Shown here: in pieces, positions 30,701 through 38,390 of the stretch | Numbering within the stretch: position 1 is the first letter of the stretch | Layout of the letters: every line of letters starts with the position of its first letter | Assembly: GCA_027459765.1 (NCBI GenBank) | Contig: DAIDHD010000006.1 | Location: forward strand, 1 to 64,000 | Length of the DNA: 64,000 nucleotides | Direction of reading: 5' to 3' | Source: Gammaproteobacteria bacterium | GTDB taxonomy: Bacteria; Pseudomonadota; Gammaproteobacteria; Steroidobacterales; Steroidobacteraceae | Notes under the pieces: generated by a model | What the model was told of the DNA's origin: nothing | The model's database searches: none | The model's input: the letters and a program-made list of their open reading frames with translations, nothing else | Position numbers and translations under genes: made by a program

Positions 30701-31207
30701 CAGCACGGCGGCGCCATCCGCGTGCAGAGCGAGGTGGGGCGCGGCACGACCTTCGAGGTCCTGCTGCGCACGGCCGAGCCAGCGGACGACGCGGCGAATG
30801 CGGAGCCCGCCTCCAAGGCTGGCGAGGCGCGCCGCGGCACCGAGACCGTGCTCGTGGTGGAGGACGAGCAGAGCGTGCGATTGCTCACCCGCATGGTGCT
30901 CGAGCGCCAGGGCTACCGGGTGCTGGAGGCCGCCAACGGACGCGAGGCGCTCGAGGTCTGGCAACGGCACGTCGGGCGCATCGACCTGCTGTTCACCGAC
31001 ATCGTCATGCCCGAGGGCATGAGCGGCCGAGATCTCGCCGATCGTCTGCGCGAGCGTCGCCCGGACCTCAAGGTGATCTTCACCAGCGGCTACAGCGCCG
31101 ACATCGCGGGTCGCGAGTTCTCGCTCGAGCCGGGACAGAATTTCCTGCAGAAACCGACCCGGCCCCAGGCCATCGTCGAGGCGGTGCGGCGTTGCCTGGA
31201 CGGTTGA
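27776..31207 (+). CDS. Large hybrid histidine kinase: GAF-PAS-PAS-GAF-PAS-HisKA-HATPase-REC
   Basis: A cytoplasmic multisensor kinase of 1143 residues. Approximate domain order: GAF 20-165 (RQTFCDHAI), PAS 195-320, PAS-PAC 325-450, GAF 460-625 (GFGLAWIGM), PAS-PAC 640-765, HisKA with phospho-His in GGVAHDFNNILAAIM, HATPase with NSRDAMPSGG and GTGLGLATVFGI, and a C-terminal receiver with phospho-Asp in DLLFTDIVMPEG and Lys in FLQKPTRP. The kinase core closely resembles that of the first gene of the operon. The ATG overlaps the upstream stop. A hairpin terminator follows. With five sensor domains it probably integrates several signals. Confidence 0.92.
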   Translation: MSENDSLLESERLATLRQYGVLDTPPEKDFDDLVALIAHICDTPIALISLVDRDRLWFKAKFGITATETPRRQTFCDHAIAAQDLFVVPDTACDGRYVSYPVVSGPQKIRFYAGAQLISPEGHALGNLCVLDVRPRRLSEQQSQALAVLGRHVMTQLELRRKTLEAARVNQALLGILEDTRAAEAALRASEELTHDVLDSMQSHIAVLSADGRIVAVNEAWRRFAQDNPDARRELLPRAEVGANYLQRALDVRPGLEHQASIARDGLHEVLDRRRKRFTFEYAMQSQGTTRWFILSAAPLRSGQGAVISQLEITERKQAEEQTRLSNERLQLVARATNDALWDWDVRFDLAWGNATFCEMLGHPPSVISAAEQTWIERVHPDDRERVGDSMRAAMAGDAEYWSDEYRIVTRKGEVLDVLDRAIIVRNGAGAPVRVIGAMMDITARKQAEIRINHLNRVYTVLSEINQNIVREKDRQAMLEASCRISVDKGGFGLAWIGMRESSPGQPIRIAAFATNGPMTRQALDAIANAPPGQRCAFTNLALAEGRHGICYDIATDPLSAGWREHALELGYRSMASFPLREGDTVVGVFNLYATETDFFDDEEVRLLDELATDISFALTVDAKERQRRRMELDLRTSEERFREVVENIHEVFWVFNPAGGELLYVSPAFATVWGIPLETLRANPKAWLQAVHPDDQPRIRSALAVKQTRGDYDEVYRIRRPDGTERWIRDRAFPVRDAAGVVQRVVGTAEDITAQRQLEQELRQSQKMEAIGLLAGGVAHDFNNILAAIMMQAEIAGAIEAVPQEAGALLEEIKTAASRAASLTRQLLAFGRRQVMQPRNIDLNEVVDNLSSMLQRLLGEGVRLKIDLDPAPLITFADAGMLGQLLMNLVINSRDAMPSGGELHIQTSSRQLGRTESRLIPDTVPGEYVSLRVTDTGVGIPPDIQSRIFEPFFSTKEPGKGTGLGLATVFGIVKQHGGAIRVQSEVGRGTTFEVLLRTAEPADDAANAEPASKAGEARRGTETVLVVEDEQSVRLLTRMVLERQGYRVLEAANGREALEVWQRHVGRIDLLFTDIVMPEGMSGRDLADRLRERRPDLKVIFTSGYSADIAGREFSLEPGQNFLQKPTRPQAIVEAVRRCLDG

Positions 31208-31228
31208 AGCGCGGGGCTACCGCGCTTT
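31208..31228. terminator. Candidate hairpin terminator after the sensor operon
   Basis: The inverted repeat AGCGCGG - GGCTA - CCGCGCT (7 bp, perfect) is followed by TT, forming TTT with the last stem base, immediately after the hybrid kinase stop. The T-run is short, so efficiency is uncertain. It could also serve the opposing tRNA transcript. Confidence 0.5.
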
Positions 31229-31257
31229 CGGTAACACGCGCGGCGCGACGGGAAGAT

Positions 31258-31333
<76 letters not shown>

Positions 31334-31416
31334 AAACCTAAAAACTCGCCCCTACTCTATGGGGCACCCTCGGCGTCGAGGGCTCAACCACACTTCCCGC
31401 CACCTCGCCTTCGAGG

Positions 31417-31493
31417 TGGGGTGGACGACGGGATTCGAACCCGCGACGGCCGGAATCACAATCCGGGGCTCTACCAGCTGAGCTACGTCCACC
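31417..31493 (-). tRNA. tRNA-His (GTG)
   Basis: A minus-strand tRNA with body GTGGACGTAGCTCAGCTGG, anticodon loop TTGTGAT (anticodon GTG), T-loop GGTTCGAATCC and encoded CCA. The coordinates include an encoded G at position -1 pairing with the C discriminator, the His identity element. Confidence 0.96.
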
Positions 31494-31517
31494 ATCGTCC
31501 GCAACCGAACGTCTAGG

Positions 31518-31594
31518 TGGCGCGCCCGGCAGGAATCGAACCTGCAACCGCCGGCTTAGAAGGCCGGTGCTCTATCCGGTTGAGCTACGGGCGC
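31518..31594 (-). tRNA. tRNA-Arg (TCT)
   Basis: A 77-nt minus-strand tRNA: GCGCCCGTAGCTCAACCGG, anticodon loop CTTCTAA (anticodon TCT), T-loop GGTTCGATTCC, discriminator G and encoded CCA. It lies 3 bp from tRNA-Pro. The dgkA reading frame ends inside it. Confidence 0.96.
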
Positions 31595-32138
31595 TTTGGT
31601 CGGGGCAGAGGGATTCGAACCCCCGACCCTCTGCTCCCAAAGCAGATGCGCTACCAGACTGCGCCATGCCCCGTGCCGGCCCGCCGCCATCACGATCGGG
31701 CCGCAATCCTACCAGTTCGGCCGGCGCATGCAACCGCCACATGCGGCCTTGCGGCATCCCGGCCGATCCCCCGTGCCGCCAAAGCGCCAGCACCATCGCC
31801 AAGGCAACGCCCAGCGCGGTCGCGGCCGCGACCAGTACCGCGGCCGCGGCGCAGTCCTTGACCACGCGAATCGCCGGGTGTTCGTCCGGGTGCAGGCGAT
31901 CCGCCAGCGCCTCCACGGCCGTATTGAAGAGCTCGGCGGCGACCACCGCGCCGCACGCGATCAGCACGAGCGCCCACCACACCGGCGCCGGGCGCAGTAT
32001 CGCGAGCCCCGCCAATGCGAGCGCGGCGCACACCGCCTGGGTGCGAAAACTGCGCTCGTTGCGCCAGGCCGTAACCAGGCCCGCGAGCGCGAAGCCGAGC
32101 CGTGCGGCGAAGGGTCGATTCTTGCGCGGGCTCACCAT
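31572..32138 (-). CDS. dgkA: Diacylglycerol (or undecaprenol) kinase DgkA, with frame running into tRNA genes
   Basis: Small inner-membrane lipid kinase phosphorylating diacylglycerol or undecaprenol. Residues 1-125 are a good DgkA: FALAGLVTAWRNERSFRTQ, the active-site segment AAELFNTAVEALADRLHPDEHPAIRVVKDCAAAAV, and three membrane helices. The natural end should be near residue 125-130 (MVLALWRH). The frame instead stays open for about 60 more residues, through all of tRNA-Pro and into tRNA-Arg, stopping at 31572. The tail is unlikely to be functional; a lost stop or frameshift close to the 3' end is the simplest explanation. It is in an operon with the PAP2 gene (11-bp gap). Confidence 0.85.
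   Translation of the reverse strand: MVSPRKNRPFAARLGFALAGLVTAWRNERSFRTQAVCAALALAGLAILRPAPVWWALVLIACGAVVAAELFNTAVEALADRLHPDEHPAIRVVKDCAAAAVLVAAATALGVALAMVLALWRHGGSAGMPQGRMWRLHAPAELVGLRPDRDGGGPARGMAQSGSASALGAEGRGFESLCPDQSARSSTG
31597..31673 (-). tRNA. tRNA-Pro (TGG)
   Basis: A 77-nt minus-strand tRNA: CGGGGCATGGCGCAGTCTGG, anticodon loop TTTGGGA (anticodon TGG), T-loop GGTTCGAATCC and encoded CCA. First of the Pro-Arg-His-Lys cluster. The open reading frame of dgkA passes completely through it on the same strand. Confidence 0.96.
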
Positions 32139-32149
32139 CGCGCCGTACG

Positions 32150-32998
32150 TCAGTGCAAAGGCACCGTGTAGGCGACCTGCACGCCGCCGCCCGCCGTGGG
32201 CTCGACCGACAGCCCGCTCGATGGCGAGACGCCGTTCTCGCGATTGACCACGAACACCCCGGTGGCGGCGCCCAGAGCGCTGCCGGCAACCACGTCCGAG
32301 AGCCAGTGCGCGTTGTGCCGCAGCCGCAGATAATCCGTTCCCGCCGCCATGCCGTAACCCACGATGCGGCGGATCCAGCGATATTCGTCATTGCCGGACT
32401 CGGCGAACACCGTGCCGATGGCGGTCGCCGCCGAGGCGTGCACCGACGGGAACGACGCGCCGCCCTTCTGCCAGGCGTTCGAGTTGGTGGTCTGGTTGGG
32501 CCGCTCGCGGCCGGCGGCGAACTTGGTCACGAAACCCGTGCCGGCGGCGAGTCCGCCCGCCTCCAGCATCGCCCAGGTCTCGGTGTAGCCGCCCGGATCG
32601 TCGATCACCAACGCGTACAGGAAGGTGCCACCGACGATGGCGAGCGCCGGTTCGGCGTCTTTGCTGCTGTACTTGTCCTTGCCGTCCAGGGTGCAGCAAC
32701 GGCCTTCCGTGAAGTGCCGCCGGACGCGGCCGTCGAACGGATGCGCGGCCTCGACCAGCGCCAGCGAGCCGCCGAACAACACCCAGTCCTGAAGATCCCA
32801 GCGCAGCGGGCTGGTGACGTACTGGCCGATGTCGCGCAACGCGGTACGCGGACCGTAGCCCACCGGTTCGCCGGCGTCCGTCGCCGACGAGTCGGGGCCG
32901 GCCGAATCCGGCCCATCGGCGGCGAGGACCGGGGCAGCAAGCGGTACGGCCAGCAGCGCGGCCAGGGCGAACGGTTTCAGGAATCGATGCGCGAACAC
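32150..32998 (-). CDS. PAP2-family lipid phosphatase, exported
   Basis: Predicted periplasmic phosphatase of 282 residues acting on lipid phosphates or lipid pyrophosphates. It begins with a signal peptide (RFLKPFALAALLAVPLAAPVLA). The three PAP2 motifs are visible: KFAAGRERPN (K-x6-RP), FPSVHAS (PS-x-H, Val instead of Gly), and LRHNAHWLSDVVAG (R-x-x-x-x-H-x-x-x-D). The start is GTG 32998 with AGGAGG six bases upstream, so the longer track ORF to 33076 is not used. Lying 11 bp upstream of dgkA, it suggests a lipid-phosphate cycle (kinase plus phosphatase). Confidence 0.87.
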   Translation of the reverse strand: MFAHRFLKPFALAALLAVPLAAPVLAADGPDSAGPDSSATDAGEPVGYGPRTALRDIGQYVTSPLRWDLQDWVLFGGSLALVEAAHPFDGRVRRHFTEGRCCTLDGKDKYSSKDAEPALAIVGGTFLYALVIDDPGGYTETWAMLEAGGLAAGTGFVTKFAAGRERPNQTTNSNAWQKGGASFPSVHASAATAIGTVFAESGNDEYRWIRRIVGYGMAAGTDYLRLRHNAHWLSDVVAGSALGAATGVFVVNRENGVSPSSGLSVEPTAGGGVQVAYTVPLH

Positions 32999-33089
32999 GG
33001 GCGGCCTCCTCGCGAAGTCGCCGCACTCTACCGGTTGGGACCGCCGATTGCCACGTGCCCGGCGCCCTGTCCCCACCGCCGGGCGGCCG

Positions 33090-33581
33090 TCAATAGATCC
33101 CGAAAGCGAGCCCGCTCGCGAGCGTGGCGCCGAGCGCCGTGCACTCGGCGAGCGCCGCCGCCGCGACCTGCTTCGGCGCCTGAATCGCCGTGGGCGTCTG
33201 GGCGTGCGTGGGCACGATCAGCGCCGGCGCTATCGGCTTCAGCCGCCAGCCGGTCGCGATCCGCTCCACCTGCTGCACGGCGCCGCGGCCGTCGCTGCCC
33301 GCGCACACCAGGGTCGCGTACGGACGCCCGTTGACCCGGTCGAGCGCCGCGTAATAGGTGCGGTCGAAAAAGTCCTTCATGAGGCCCGCCATCGAGCCGA
33401 GGTTTTCCGGCGTCGCGAACAAGTAGCCGCTCGCCGCCAGCACGTGCTCGGGGCCGGCGATCGAGGCATGCAGCAGCACCGCGCGCACCTCGGACTCGCC
33501 GCGCGCGCCGGACAGCGCCGCCTGCGCCACCGCAAGCGTCGCGCCCGTCATGGAGTGGTACACGATCAGCACCGTCTTCAT
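33090..33581 (-). CDS. Flavodoxin-like / NADPH-dependent FMN reductase family protein
   Basis: A 163-residue flavoprotein-type domain. The N-terminus MKTVLIVYHSMTGATLAVAQ gives the FMN phosphate-binding loop (SMTGAT) after the first strand, GYLFATPENLGSMAGLMKDFFDR is typical of flavodoxin-like quinone reductases, and LVCAGSDGRG is a second ring-binding loop. The redox partner is unknown. ATG 33581 is chosen over 33599 because it starts the first beta-strand directly. It is divergent from the FAD oxidoreductase 53 bp away; the pair may share a regulatory region. The 91 bp downstream, before the PAP2 gene, show nothing notable. Confidence 0.82.
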   Translation of the reverse strand: MKTVLIVYHSMTGATLAVAQAALSGARGESEVRAVLLHASIAGPEHVLAASGYLFATPENLGSMAGLMKDFFDRTYYAALDRVNGRPYATLVCAGSDGRGAVQQVERIATGWRLKPIAPALIVPTHAQTPTAIQAPKQVAAAALAECTALGATLASGLAFGIY

Positions 33582-33634
33582 GGCGTTCGAGGGTAGCAAA
33601 CCGGGGCGGGGTCCAGGTGGCTTACACTGCGCGG

Positions 33635-34780
33635 ATGCAAAATGCCGACGTGTTGGTCATCGGTGCCGGGATCGCGGGCGCATCCGTGGCAGCCGAACTC
33701 GCTCGCGATCGCAGCGTCATCGTCGTCGAGGCGGAAGCCCGCCCCGGCTACCACTCCACGGGCCGCTCGGCGGCGTTGTACTCGGCCAACTACGGCAACG
33801 TGACCATCCGCGCGCTCACCCGCGCGAGCCGCGGCTTTTTCTCGGCACCCCACTCAGGCTTCACCGACGGCCCGTTGCTGCGTCCGCGCGGCTCGCTGTT
33901 CATTGCGAACGCCGCCCAGGCGGCGGCCCTGGCCGCCTTCGCGGCGCTGCCGGACGTGGCGGCCGACACCCGTCTGCTGGATGCGGCCGCCGCGCGCACC
34001 CTCTGTCCGGTGCTGCGGGAGGATTACGTGCACGGCGCGCTGCTGGAAGCCGACTCGGCCGACGTCGACGTGGCGGCGCTTCACCAGGGATACTTGCGTC
34101 AACTGCGACGCGGCGGCGGCCGCCTGCTCACCAACGCACCGGTGCACGCGCTCGAGATGCGCGGCGGCGTGTGGCAGGTACGGGCCGGCGCCGAGACCTG
34201 CACCGCAGCCGTGGTGGTGAACGCCGCCGGCGCCTGGGCCGATCCGGTCGCGCGGCTCGCCGGCCTTGCGCCGCTCGGTCTGCAGCCACTGCGCCGCTCG
34301 GCCGCGCTGATCGACGTGCCAGCGCACTCGCCGCCCGATCGCTGGCCGATGGTGATCGACGTCGACGAGCGCTTCTACTTCAAGCCCGACGCCGGGCGGT
34401 TGCTGATCTCGCCGGCGGACGAAACGCCGGTCGCGGCCGGCGACGCACAGCCGGAGGACGAGGATCTGGCCGCCGCCGTCGAGCGCATCGAGACCGCCAC
34501 CACGCTCGGCATAGAGCGCCTTCGGCATCGCTGGGCGGGCCTGCGCACCTTCGCGCCGGACCGCACGCCGGTGGTGGGATTCGACGACCGCGCCAGCGGC
34601 TTCTTCTGGCTCGCGGGCCAGGGGGGTTACGGCATCCAGACCGCGCCGGCGCTCGCACGCAGCGCCGCGGCCCTCGCGCGCGGCGAGTCATTGCCGGCGG
34701 ACGTGGCCGATCTCGGCGCGAGCGCCGCGGACCTGTCACCGTCGCGGTTCGCCGCGCGCGCTACGTCAAAGGGAGAGTAG
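33635..34780 (+). CDS. FAD-dependent oxidoreductase, DadA/glycine-oxidase-like
   Basis: A 381-residue flavin amine/amino-acid oxidoreductase of the DAO fold. The dinucleotide-binding motif is DVLVIGAGIAGASVAAELA followed by an acidic strand end (VIVVEAE). Family landmarks include GYHSTGRSAALYSANYG, VVVNAAGAWAD, the RWPMVIDVDERFYFKPDAGR segment, and the C-terminal FAD motif LAGQGGYGIQTAPALAR. The substrate is undetermined. ATG 33635 starts the Rossmann strand; the upstream site is weak (AGGTGG at a distance). Its 3' end overlaps the convergent CheC-like gene by 15 bp. Confidence 0.85.
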   Translation: MQNADVLVIGAGIAGASVAAELARDRSVIVVEAEARPGYHSTGRSAALYSANYGNVTIRALTRASRGFFSAPHSGFTDGPLLRPRGSLFIANAAQAAALAAFAALPDVAADTRLLDAAAARTLCPVLREDYVHGALLEADSADVDVAALHQGYLRQLRRGGGRLLTNAPVHALEMRGGVWQVRAGAETCTAAVVVNAAGAWADPVARLAGLAPLGLQPLRRSAALIDVPAHSPPDRWPMVIDVDERFYFKPDAGRLLISPADETPVAAGDAQPEDEDLAAAVERIETATTLGIERLRHRWAGLRTFAPDRTPVVGFDDRASGFFWLAGQGGYGIQTAPALARSAAALARGESLPADVADLGASAADLSPSRFAARATSKGE

Positions 34781-35239
34781 CGCGATTTGCCCGTTGCCGT
34801 ACTTGGCCATGGTGAGTGCGAAGTCCACGCGACCCTTCGCGCCACCGAGGATGTCCTTCGCCGCCGGCGGCAGCGCCGCAACCGGGTACACCTTGTCGAG
34901 CTTCAGATGCGGCGAGGTGTCGGTGATCAGCAGCCGGGTACCGATGTTCATGATCTCGGCGAGATTGGCGAGCATCACGTCGGTGAGTTCCTTGGTCTTG
35001 ATCGAGTCCTTGGCGATGCCCGGCGGAAGCATGGACAGCGCCGCGCCGCCGTTGGCTGCGAACGGCAGGTCGCACGCGCACAGCGCCACCGGCTTGCCGT
35101 CGTCGGCGATGAACACGGCCGCGTAGGCGGTCGCCGCGGCATCGAGTTTTGGCCCGGGCTTGACCTCCAAACCGTCGAACAGGATCCCGAACATCGTCTT
35201 GACGCGCATGACGTCGGGCAGTGGATACAGCGTGCTCAC
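34766..35239 (-). CDS. CheC/CheX-like chemotaxis protein
   Basis: A 157-residue protein downstream of cheY2 in the same unit (14-bp gap). It is related in outline to the CheC/CheX/FliY phosphatase family: the helix TDVMLANLAEIMNIGTRLL carries the E-x2-N-x-G core. A Pro (DKVYPVA) follows 21 residues after the Asn, close to the family spacing. The first acidic/Ser position of the family motif is not conserved, so activity on CheY-P is uncertain. The other half (FGILFDGLEVKPGPKL and CACDLPFAANGGAALSM) would form the paired strand layer. GTG 35239 is the start. It probably acts on the adjacent CheY2. Confidence 0.55.
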   Translation of the reverse strand: MSTLYPLPDVMRVKTMFGILFDGLEVKPGPKLDAAATAYAAVFIADDGKPVALCACDLPFAANGGAALSMLPPGIAKDSIKTKELTDVMLANLAEIMNIGTRLLITDTSPHLKLDKVYPVAALPPAAKDILGGAKGRVDFALTMAKYGNGQIALLSL

Positions 35240-35253
35240 GGCCGCGCGTCCCG

Positions 35254-35616
35254 TCAGCCGATGTGCGGCCCGAGGATCTCCTTGAAGGACTCGGGCGTGA
35301 AGGGTTTCGAGATGAGGAAGCGCGCGCCGGCGCTGGTGGCGCGCTCGCGCATGTCGGGCGTGGCCTCGGTGGTGACGAACCCGAACTTCAGCTTGATGCC
35401 TTCCTTGCCGAGGGACTCGAGGAGTTCGAGCCCCGTCATGTTGGGCATGTTCCAGTCCGAGAGCACGAGGTCGGGCGCCGCCGCCTTGATGGCGGCGAGC
35501 GCCTTGGCACCGTCCTCGGCCTCGACCACGTCATGACCCTCGAAGCCGGCGAGTCGCAAGGTCTTCTTGACGATCATCCGCATGGCGCTCGAGTCGTCGA
35601 CGATCATGATCTTCAT
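35254..35616 (-). CDS. cheY2: CheY-like single-domain response regulator (second copy)
   Basis: A 120-residue stand-alone receiver: pocket MIVDDSSAMR, phospho-Asp about residue 54 in LVLSDWNMPNMTG, Thr in FVTTEAT, and Lys about 104 in FLISKPFTPE. The W-N-M-P after the Asp and the SKPFT ending are typical of motor-type CheY. ATG 35616 is preferred to the upstream track start; GGAG lies ten bases in front. It has its own sigma-28-like promoter and is followed by the CheC/CheX-like gene, so the two may form a switch-and-phosphatase pair separate from the first cheY. Confidence 0.92.
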   Translation of the reverse strand: MKIMIVDDSSAMRMIVKKTLRLAGFEGHDVVEAEDGAKALAAIKAAAPDLVLSDWNMPNMTGLELLESLGKEGIKLKFGFVTTEATPDMRERATSAGARFLISKPFTPESFKEILGPHIG

Positions 35617-35662
35617 TACAGGGTGTCTCCGCGGTAGTGGCACCGTTGCCGGTCTGCAGATG

Positions 35663-35689
35663 TCATCGGCGCATTTAGCGGTTTCTTGA
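35663..35689 (-). promoter_or_regulatory. Sigma-28 (FliA)-like promoter for cheY2
   Basis: On the minus strand TCAAGAAA (35689-35682), 11 bp, then GCCGATGA (35670-35663), against the consensus TAAAGTTT-N11-GCCGATAA. The -10 has one mismatch and the spacing is exact. It lies about 46 bp before the cheY2 ATG. Confidence 0.65.
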
Positions 35690-35712
35690 CGGATGAGCCG
35701 CCCGGGCGGCCG

Positions 35713-36585
35713 TCATTGCAGGAGTCCCCTAACCTCGGCCAGGCCGTCTCGGGCGGCGACCACCACCTCGGCTGCGCAGGCCGGGTCCACGCCGACCATG
35801 CGCCACTCGGCGTCCGGTATCGGCGTCACGTCGCCGAGGTCCGTGCTCTCGATCTGCGCCAGGGTGGCCAGCCGGTCGGCCACGGCGACCTGTGCCGCCG
35901 CCGCCTGGTACGCACCGGCTCTTGCAGGCTCGCCGTAGAACTCGATGCAGGCCGCCAGGCTCGACGGCAGGTTCCAGCGCTGCGCGAGCACCGCGCCGAC
36001 CTCGCAGTGCGTGAATCCCAACACCCGCCGCTCGTGCTCGAGCAACGGCGCATCGTCGGGGTCGTCGGCCCAGGCGAGCAGCGCCGTGCGCGCCTGCTCC
36101 GGCCGGGCGCGGAACAGCAGGAGTTGCCCGACGGCGTGCATGAGCCCCTCGACGAAGGCCGATTCGGCCTGCACGCGGCGACCGGCGCGCAGCGCGAGTT
36201 CGCGCGCGGCCAGGCCCGACAGCATGCTGTGGGTCCAGAAGTCCTGCATGGTCATCAGGCTGGAAGGAATGCGATCGAAGCTGTGCACGGCGGCGACGCC
36301 GAGCGCAAGGTCGCGCACCGCCCGCATGCCGAGCACGGTGACCGCGCGCGACACCGTGCCCACCTTGTGCGAAAGACCGATGGCCGGACTGTTGGCGAGC
36401 TTCAGCAGGCGCGCGGTCAGCGCCACGTCGGTGAGCACCACCGACTCGAACATGGCGATGGTCGCCGCCGGATCGTCGGCGAGCGCGCACACCCGCGCGG
36501 CCGCGGCCGGCAGACTGACCATGGCGCCGACCTCGTCGACCACCGCGGCCGGACCGCCGTCCGCGATCGCGCCCGCCGCGCTCAT
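35713..36585 (-). CDS. HDOD-domain signalling protein
   Basis: A 290-residue protein consisting mainly of one HDOD domain (about 20-215), a catalytically degenerate HD relative found in bacterial signalling proteins. Landmarks are [50 protein letters not shown] and [15 protein letters not shown]. The His-Asp pair of true HD phosphohydrolases is not kept in AVGQLLL. Its ATG overlaps the cheB stop (ATGA), making it the last gene of the main che operon. HDOD proteins often sit beside che genes, but the exact role is unknown. Confidence 0.88.
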   Translation of the reverse strand: MSAAGAIADGGPAAVVDEVGAMVSLPAAAARVCALADDPAATIAMFESVVLTDVALTARLLKLANSPAIGLSHKVGTVSRAVTVLGMRAVRDLALGVAAVHSFDRIPSSLMTMQDFWTHSMLSGLAARELALRAGRRVQAESAFVEGLMHAVGQLLLFRARPEQARTALLAWADDPDDAPLLEHERRVLGFTHCEVGAVLAQRWNLPSSLAACIEFYGEPARAGAYQAAAAQVAVADRLATLAQIESTDLGDVTPIPDAEWRMVGVDPACAAEVVVAARDGLAEVRGLLQ

Positions 36586-37727
36586 CCGGCGGCTTCCGAG
36601 GGGATGCGCGAGCCGACGCGCGGCGTGCGCGCCGCCTCGATGACGCGCGCAGCGATTGCCTCGAGCGGCAGCATCTCGTGCGCGGCGCCGAGCTCCCAGG
36701 CCGCCCGCGGCATGCCCCAGACCACGCTGGTGGCCTCGTCCTGCACGAAGTTCAGCGCGCCCGCCTCGCGCATTTCCTGCATGCCGGCGGCGCCGTCGCG
36801 GCCCATGCCAGTGAGCATCACGCCGATGGCGCTCGCGCCCACGTTCTGCGCCACCGAACGGAACAGCACGTCCACCGACGGCCGGTGGCGGTTCACCGGC
36901 GGCCCGTCATTGAGCTCGCAGCGAAAGCCCGCGCCGTCCGGCACCACCAGCAGGTGCTGGTCGCCGGGCGCGATGTACACGTGCCCAGGCTCGATCGGCT
37001 GCCCGTCCTGCGCCTCATGCACCGTGAGGTCGCAGTGGGCGTTCATGCGGCGCGCGAACGGCCCGCTGAAGGCCTGCGGTATGTGCTGGGTGATCACCAC
37101 CGCCGGCGAGTCCGGCGGCATGTCCATCAGCACCTCCTTGATCGCCTCGGTGCCGCCGGTGGAGGCGCCGATCGCGATCAGACGCTGCATCGAACGCCGC
37201 TGGGCGCTGAGGGCGCGCCGCGGCAGGATGATGCTGGCGTCGTACTTCTCGGGAACCACCAGCGCCGTTTGCTCGGGCGCAGGACGCCGCTCGGACGCTG
37301 TGCGCTCCGGCGCCGTGCGAACGTGCGCGAGCGCCGCCGCCTTGACCTTGGCGGTGATCTCCTCGGTGGCGGCGCGCAACTCCCCAAGATTCTCCACCGA
37401 TGGTTTGGCGATGAAGTCCACCGCGCCGAGTTCGAGCGCCTCGAGCGTGGTGGTGGCGCCGGCCTGCGTCAGGGTCGAGCACATCACCACCGGCATGGGC
37501 CTCAGGCGCATGAGGTTGCGCAGGAACGCAAGCCCATCCATGCGCGGCATCTCGACGTCGAGCGTCAACACGTCCGGGTCGAGCGCCTTGATCTTGTCGC
37601 GTGCCACGTACGGGTCCGGCGCGCTACCGACCACCTCGATCTGCGGATCCGAGGAAAGAATCTGCGTGAGCAGCCGGCGGATCGTCGCCGAGTCGTCCAC
37701 CACCAGCACCTTGACCTTTTCTTCCAT
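36582..37727 (-). CDS. cheB: Chemotaxis response regulator / protein-glutamate methylesterase CheB
   Basis: Demethylates and deamidates chemoreceptor glutamates for adaptation. The 381 residues comprise an N-terminal receiver ([10 protein letters not shown], phospho-Asp about 57 in [13 protein letters not shown]), a linker of about 50 residues rich in Ala/Glu/Arg, and the C-terminal methylesterase with Ser in [11 protein letters not shown], His in [11 protein letters not shown] and Asp in [11 protein letters not shown]. All triad residues are present. It lies 12 bp after cheD and overlaps the HDOD gene. Confidence 0.95.
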   Translation of the reverse strand: MEEKVKVLVVDDSATIRRLLTQILSSDPQIEVVGSAPDPYVARDKIKALDPDVLTLDVEMPRMDGLAFLRNLMRLRPMPVVMCSTLTQAGATTTLEALELGAVDFIAKPSVENLGELRAATEEITAKVKAAALAHVRTAPERTASERRPAPEQTALVVPEKYDASIILPRRALSAQRRSMQRLIAIGASTGGTEAIKEVLMDMPPDSPAVVITQHIPQAFSGPFARRMNAHCDLTVHEAQDGQPIEPGHVYIAPGDQHLLVVPDGAGFRCELNDGPPVNRHRPSVDVLFRSVAQNVGASAIGVMLTGMGRDGAAGMQEMREAGALNFVQDEATSVVWGMPRAAWELGAAHEMLPLEAIAARVIEAARTPRVGSRIPSEAAG

Positions 37728-37739
37728 GCGGCCCGCTCC

Positions 37740-38390
37740 CTAGAACAGTTCCACCGAACCGGCGGCCTGCGGCGCCGGCAGCGAGACCTGCCGCTCGCGC
37801 TCGAACACCGCCAGATTCGCGGTCGGATTCAGTCGCTTGACGCGCACCTTGCCGGAGCGCGGATCGTAGAAGAGCTTGCGCGCGAACCGGTCGCCGAGGT
37901 CGGCCGCCGCGATCGGAAAGCCCTCGGTGCGCAGGTACTCGCGCACGAACGCGGCATTGCGCCCGCCGACGTCCATCTCCATGTTGAGTACCTTGCCGCC
38001 GCCCACCACCTTGAATTCGAGATTGGCGCGCTGGCAGCCGAGCTTCATCAGATCGTTGATGAGGTATTCCATGGCGACGTTGCCGTAGCGGGTCGCGGCG
38101 GACAGATCCACCGACGCCCAGGAACTGGCTCCGCCCGAACCGTCGAGCGGCAGCATGAAGTGGTTCATACCGCCGATGCCGAGCCGCGTGTCGCGCACGC
38201 ACGCCGAGACACAGGAACCGAGCACCGTGTAGAGGAGTTCGGGGTGCCGGGTCACGTAGTACTCCCCGGGCAGCAGTCGCGCCACCACGCTCTGCTGGGC
38301 GTCGTCCCAGGCGCGTTTGATGTGCGCGAACTGCGGCAGGGGCGGCATGTCCGCGGGCGCGGGCGAGCGTCGGGCCACATCGGAGAGCAC
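37740..38390 (-). CDS. cheD: Chemoreceptor glutamine deamidase CheD
   Basis: Deamidates receptor glutamines and can interact with CheC-type phosphatases. The 216-residue protein has the CheD Cys-His-Thr active site: VLGSCVSACVRD (Cys), IGGMNHFMLP (His), and a downstream Thr/Ser near RYGNVAMEYL. An extra N-terminal stretch of about 20 residues is rich in Pro/Ala. The start is GTG 38390, exactly after the cheR stop codon, so translation is coupled. It ends in GSVELF, the same ELF ending as the CheZ-like protein in this operon. Confidence 0.93.
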   Translation of the reverse strand: MLSDVARRSPAPADMPPLPQFAHIKRAWDDAQQSVVARLLPGEYYVTRHPELLYTVLGSCVSACVRDTRLGIGGMNHFMLPLDGSGGASSWASVDLSAATRYGNVAMEYLINDLMKLGCQRANLEFKVVGGGKVLNMEMDVGGRNAAFVREYLRTEGFPIAAADLGDRFARKLFYDPRSGKVRVKRLNPTANLAVFERERQVSLPAPQAAGSVELF

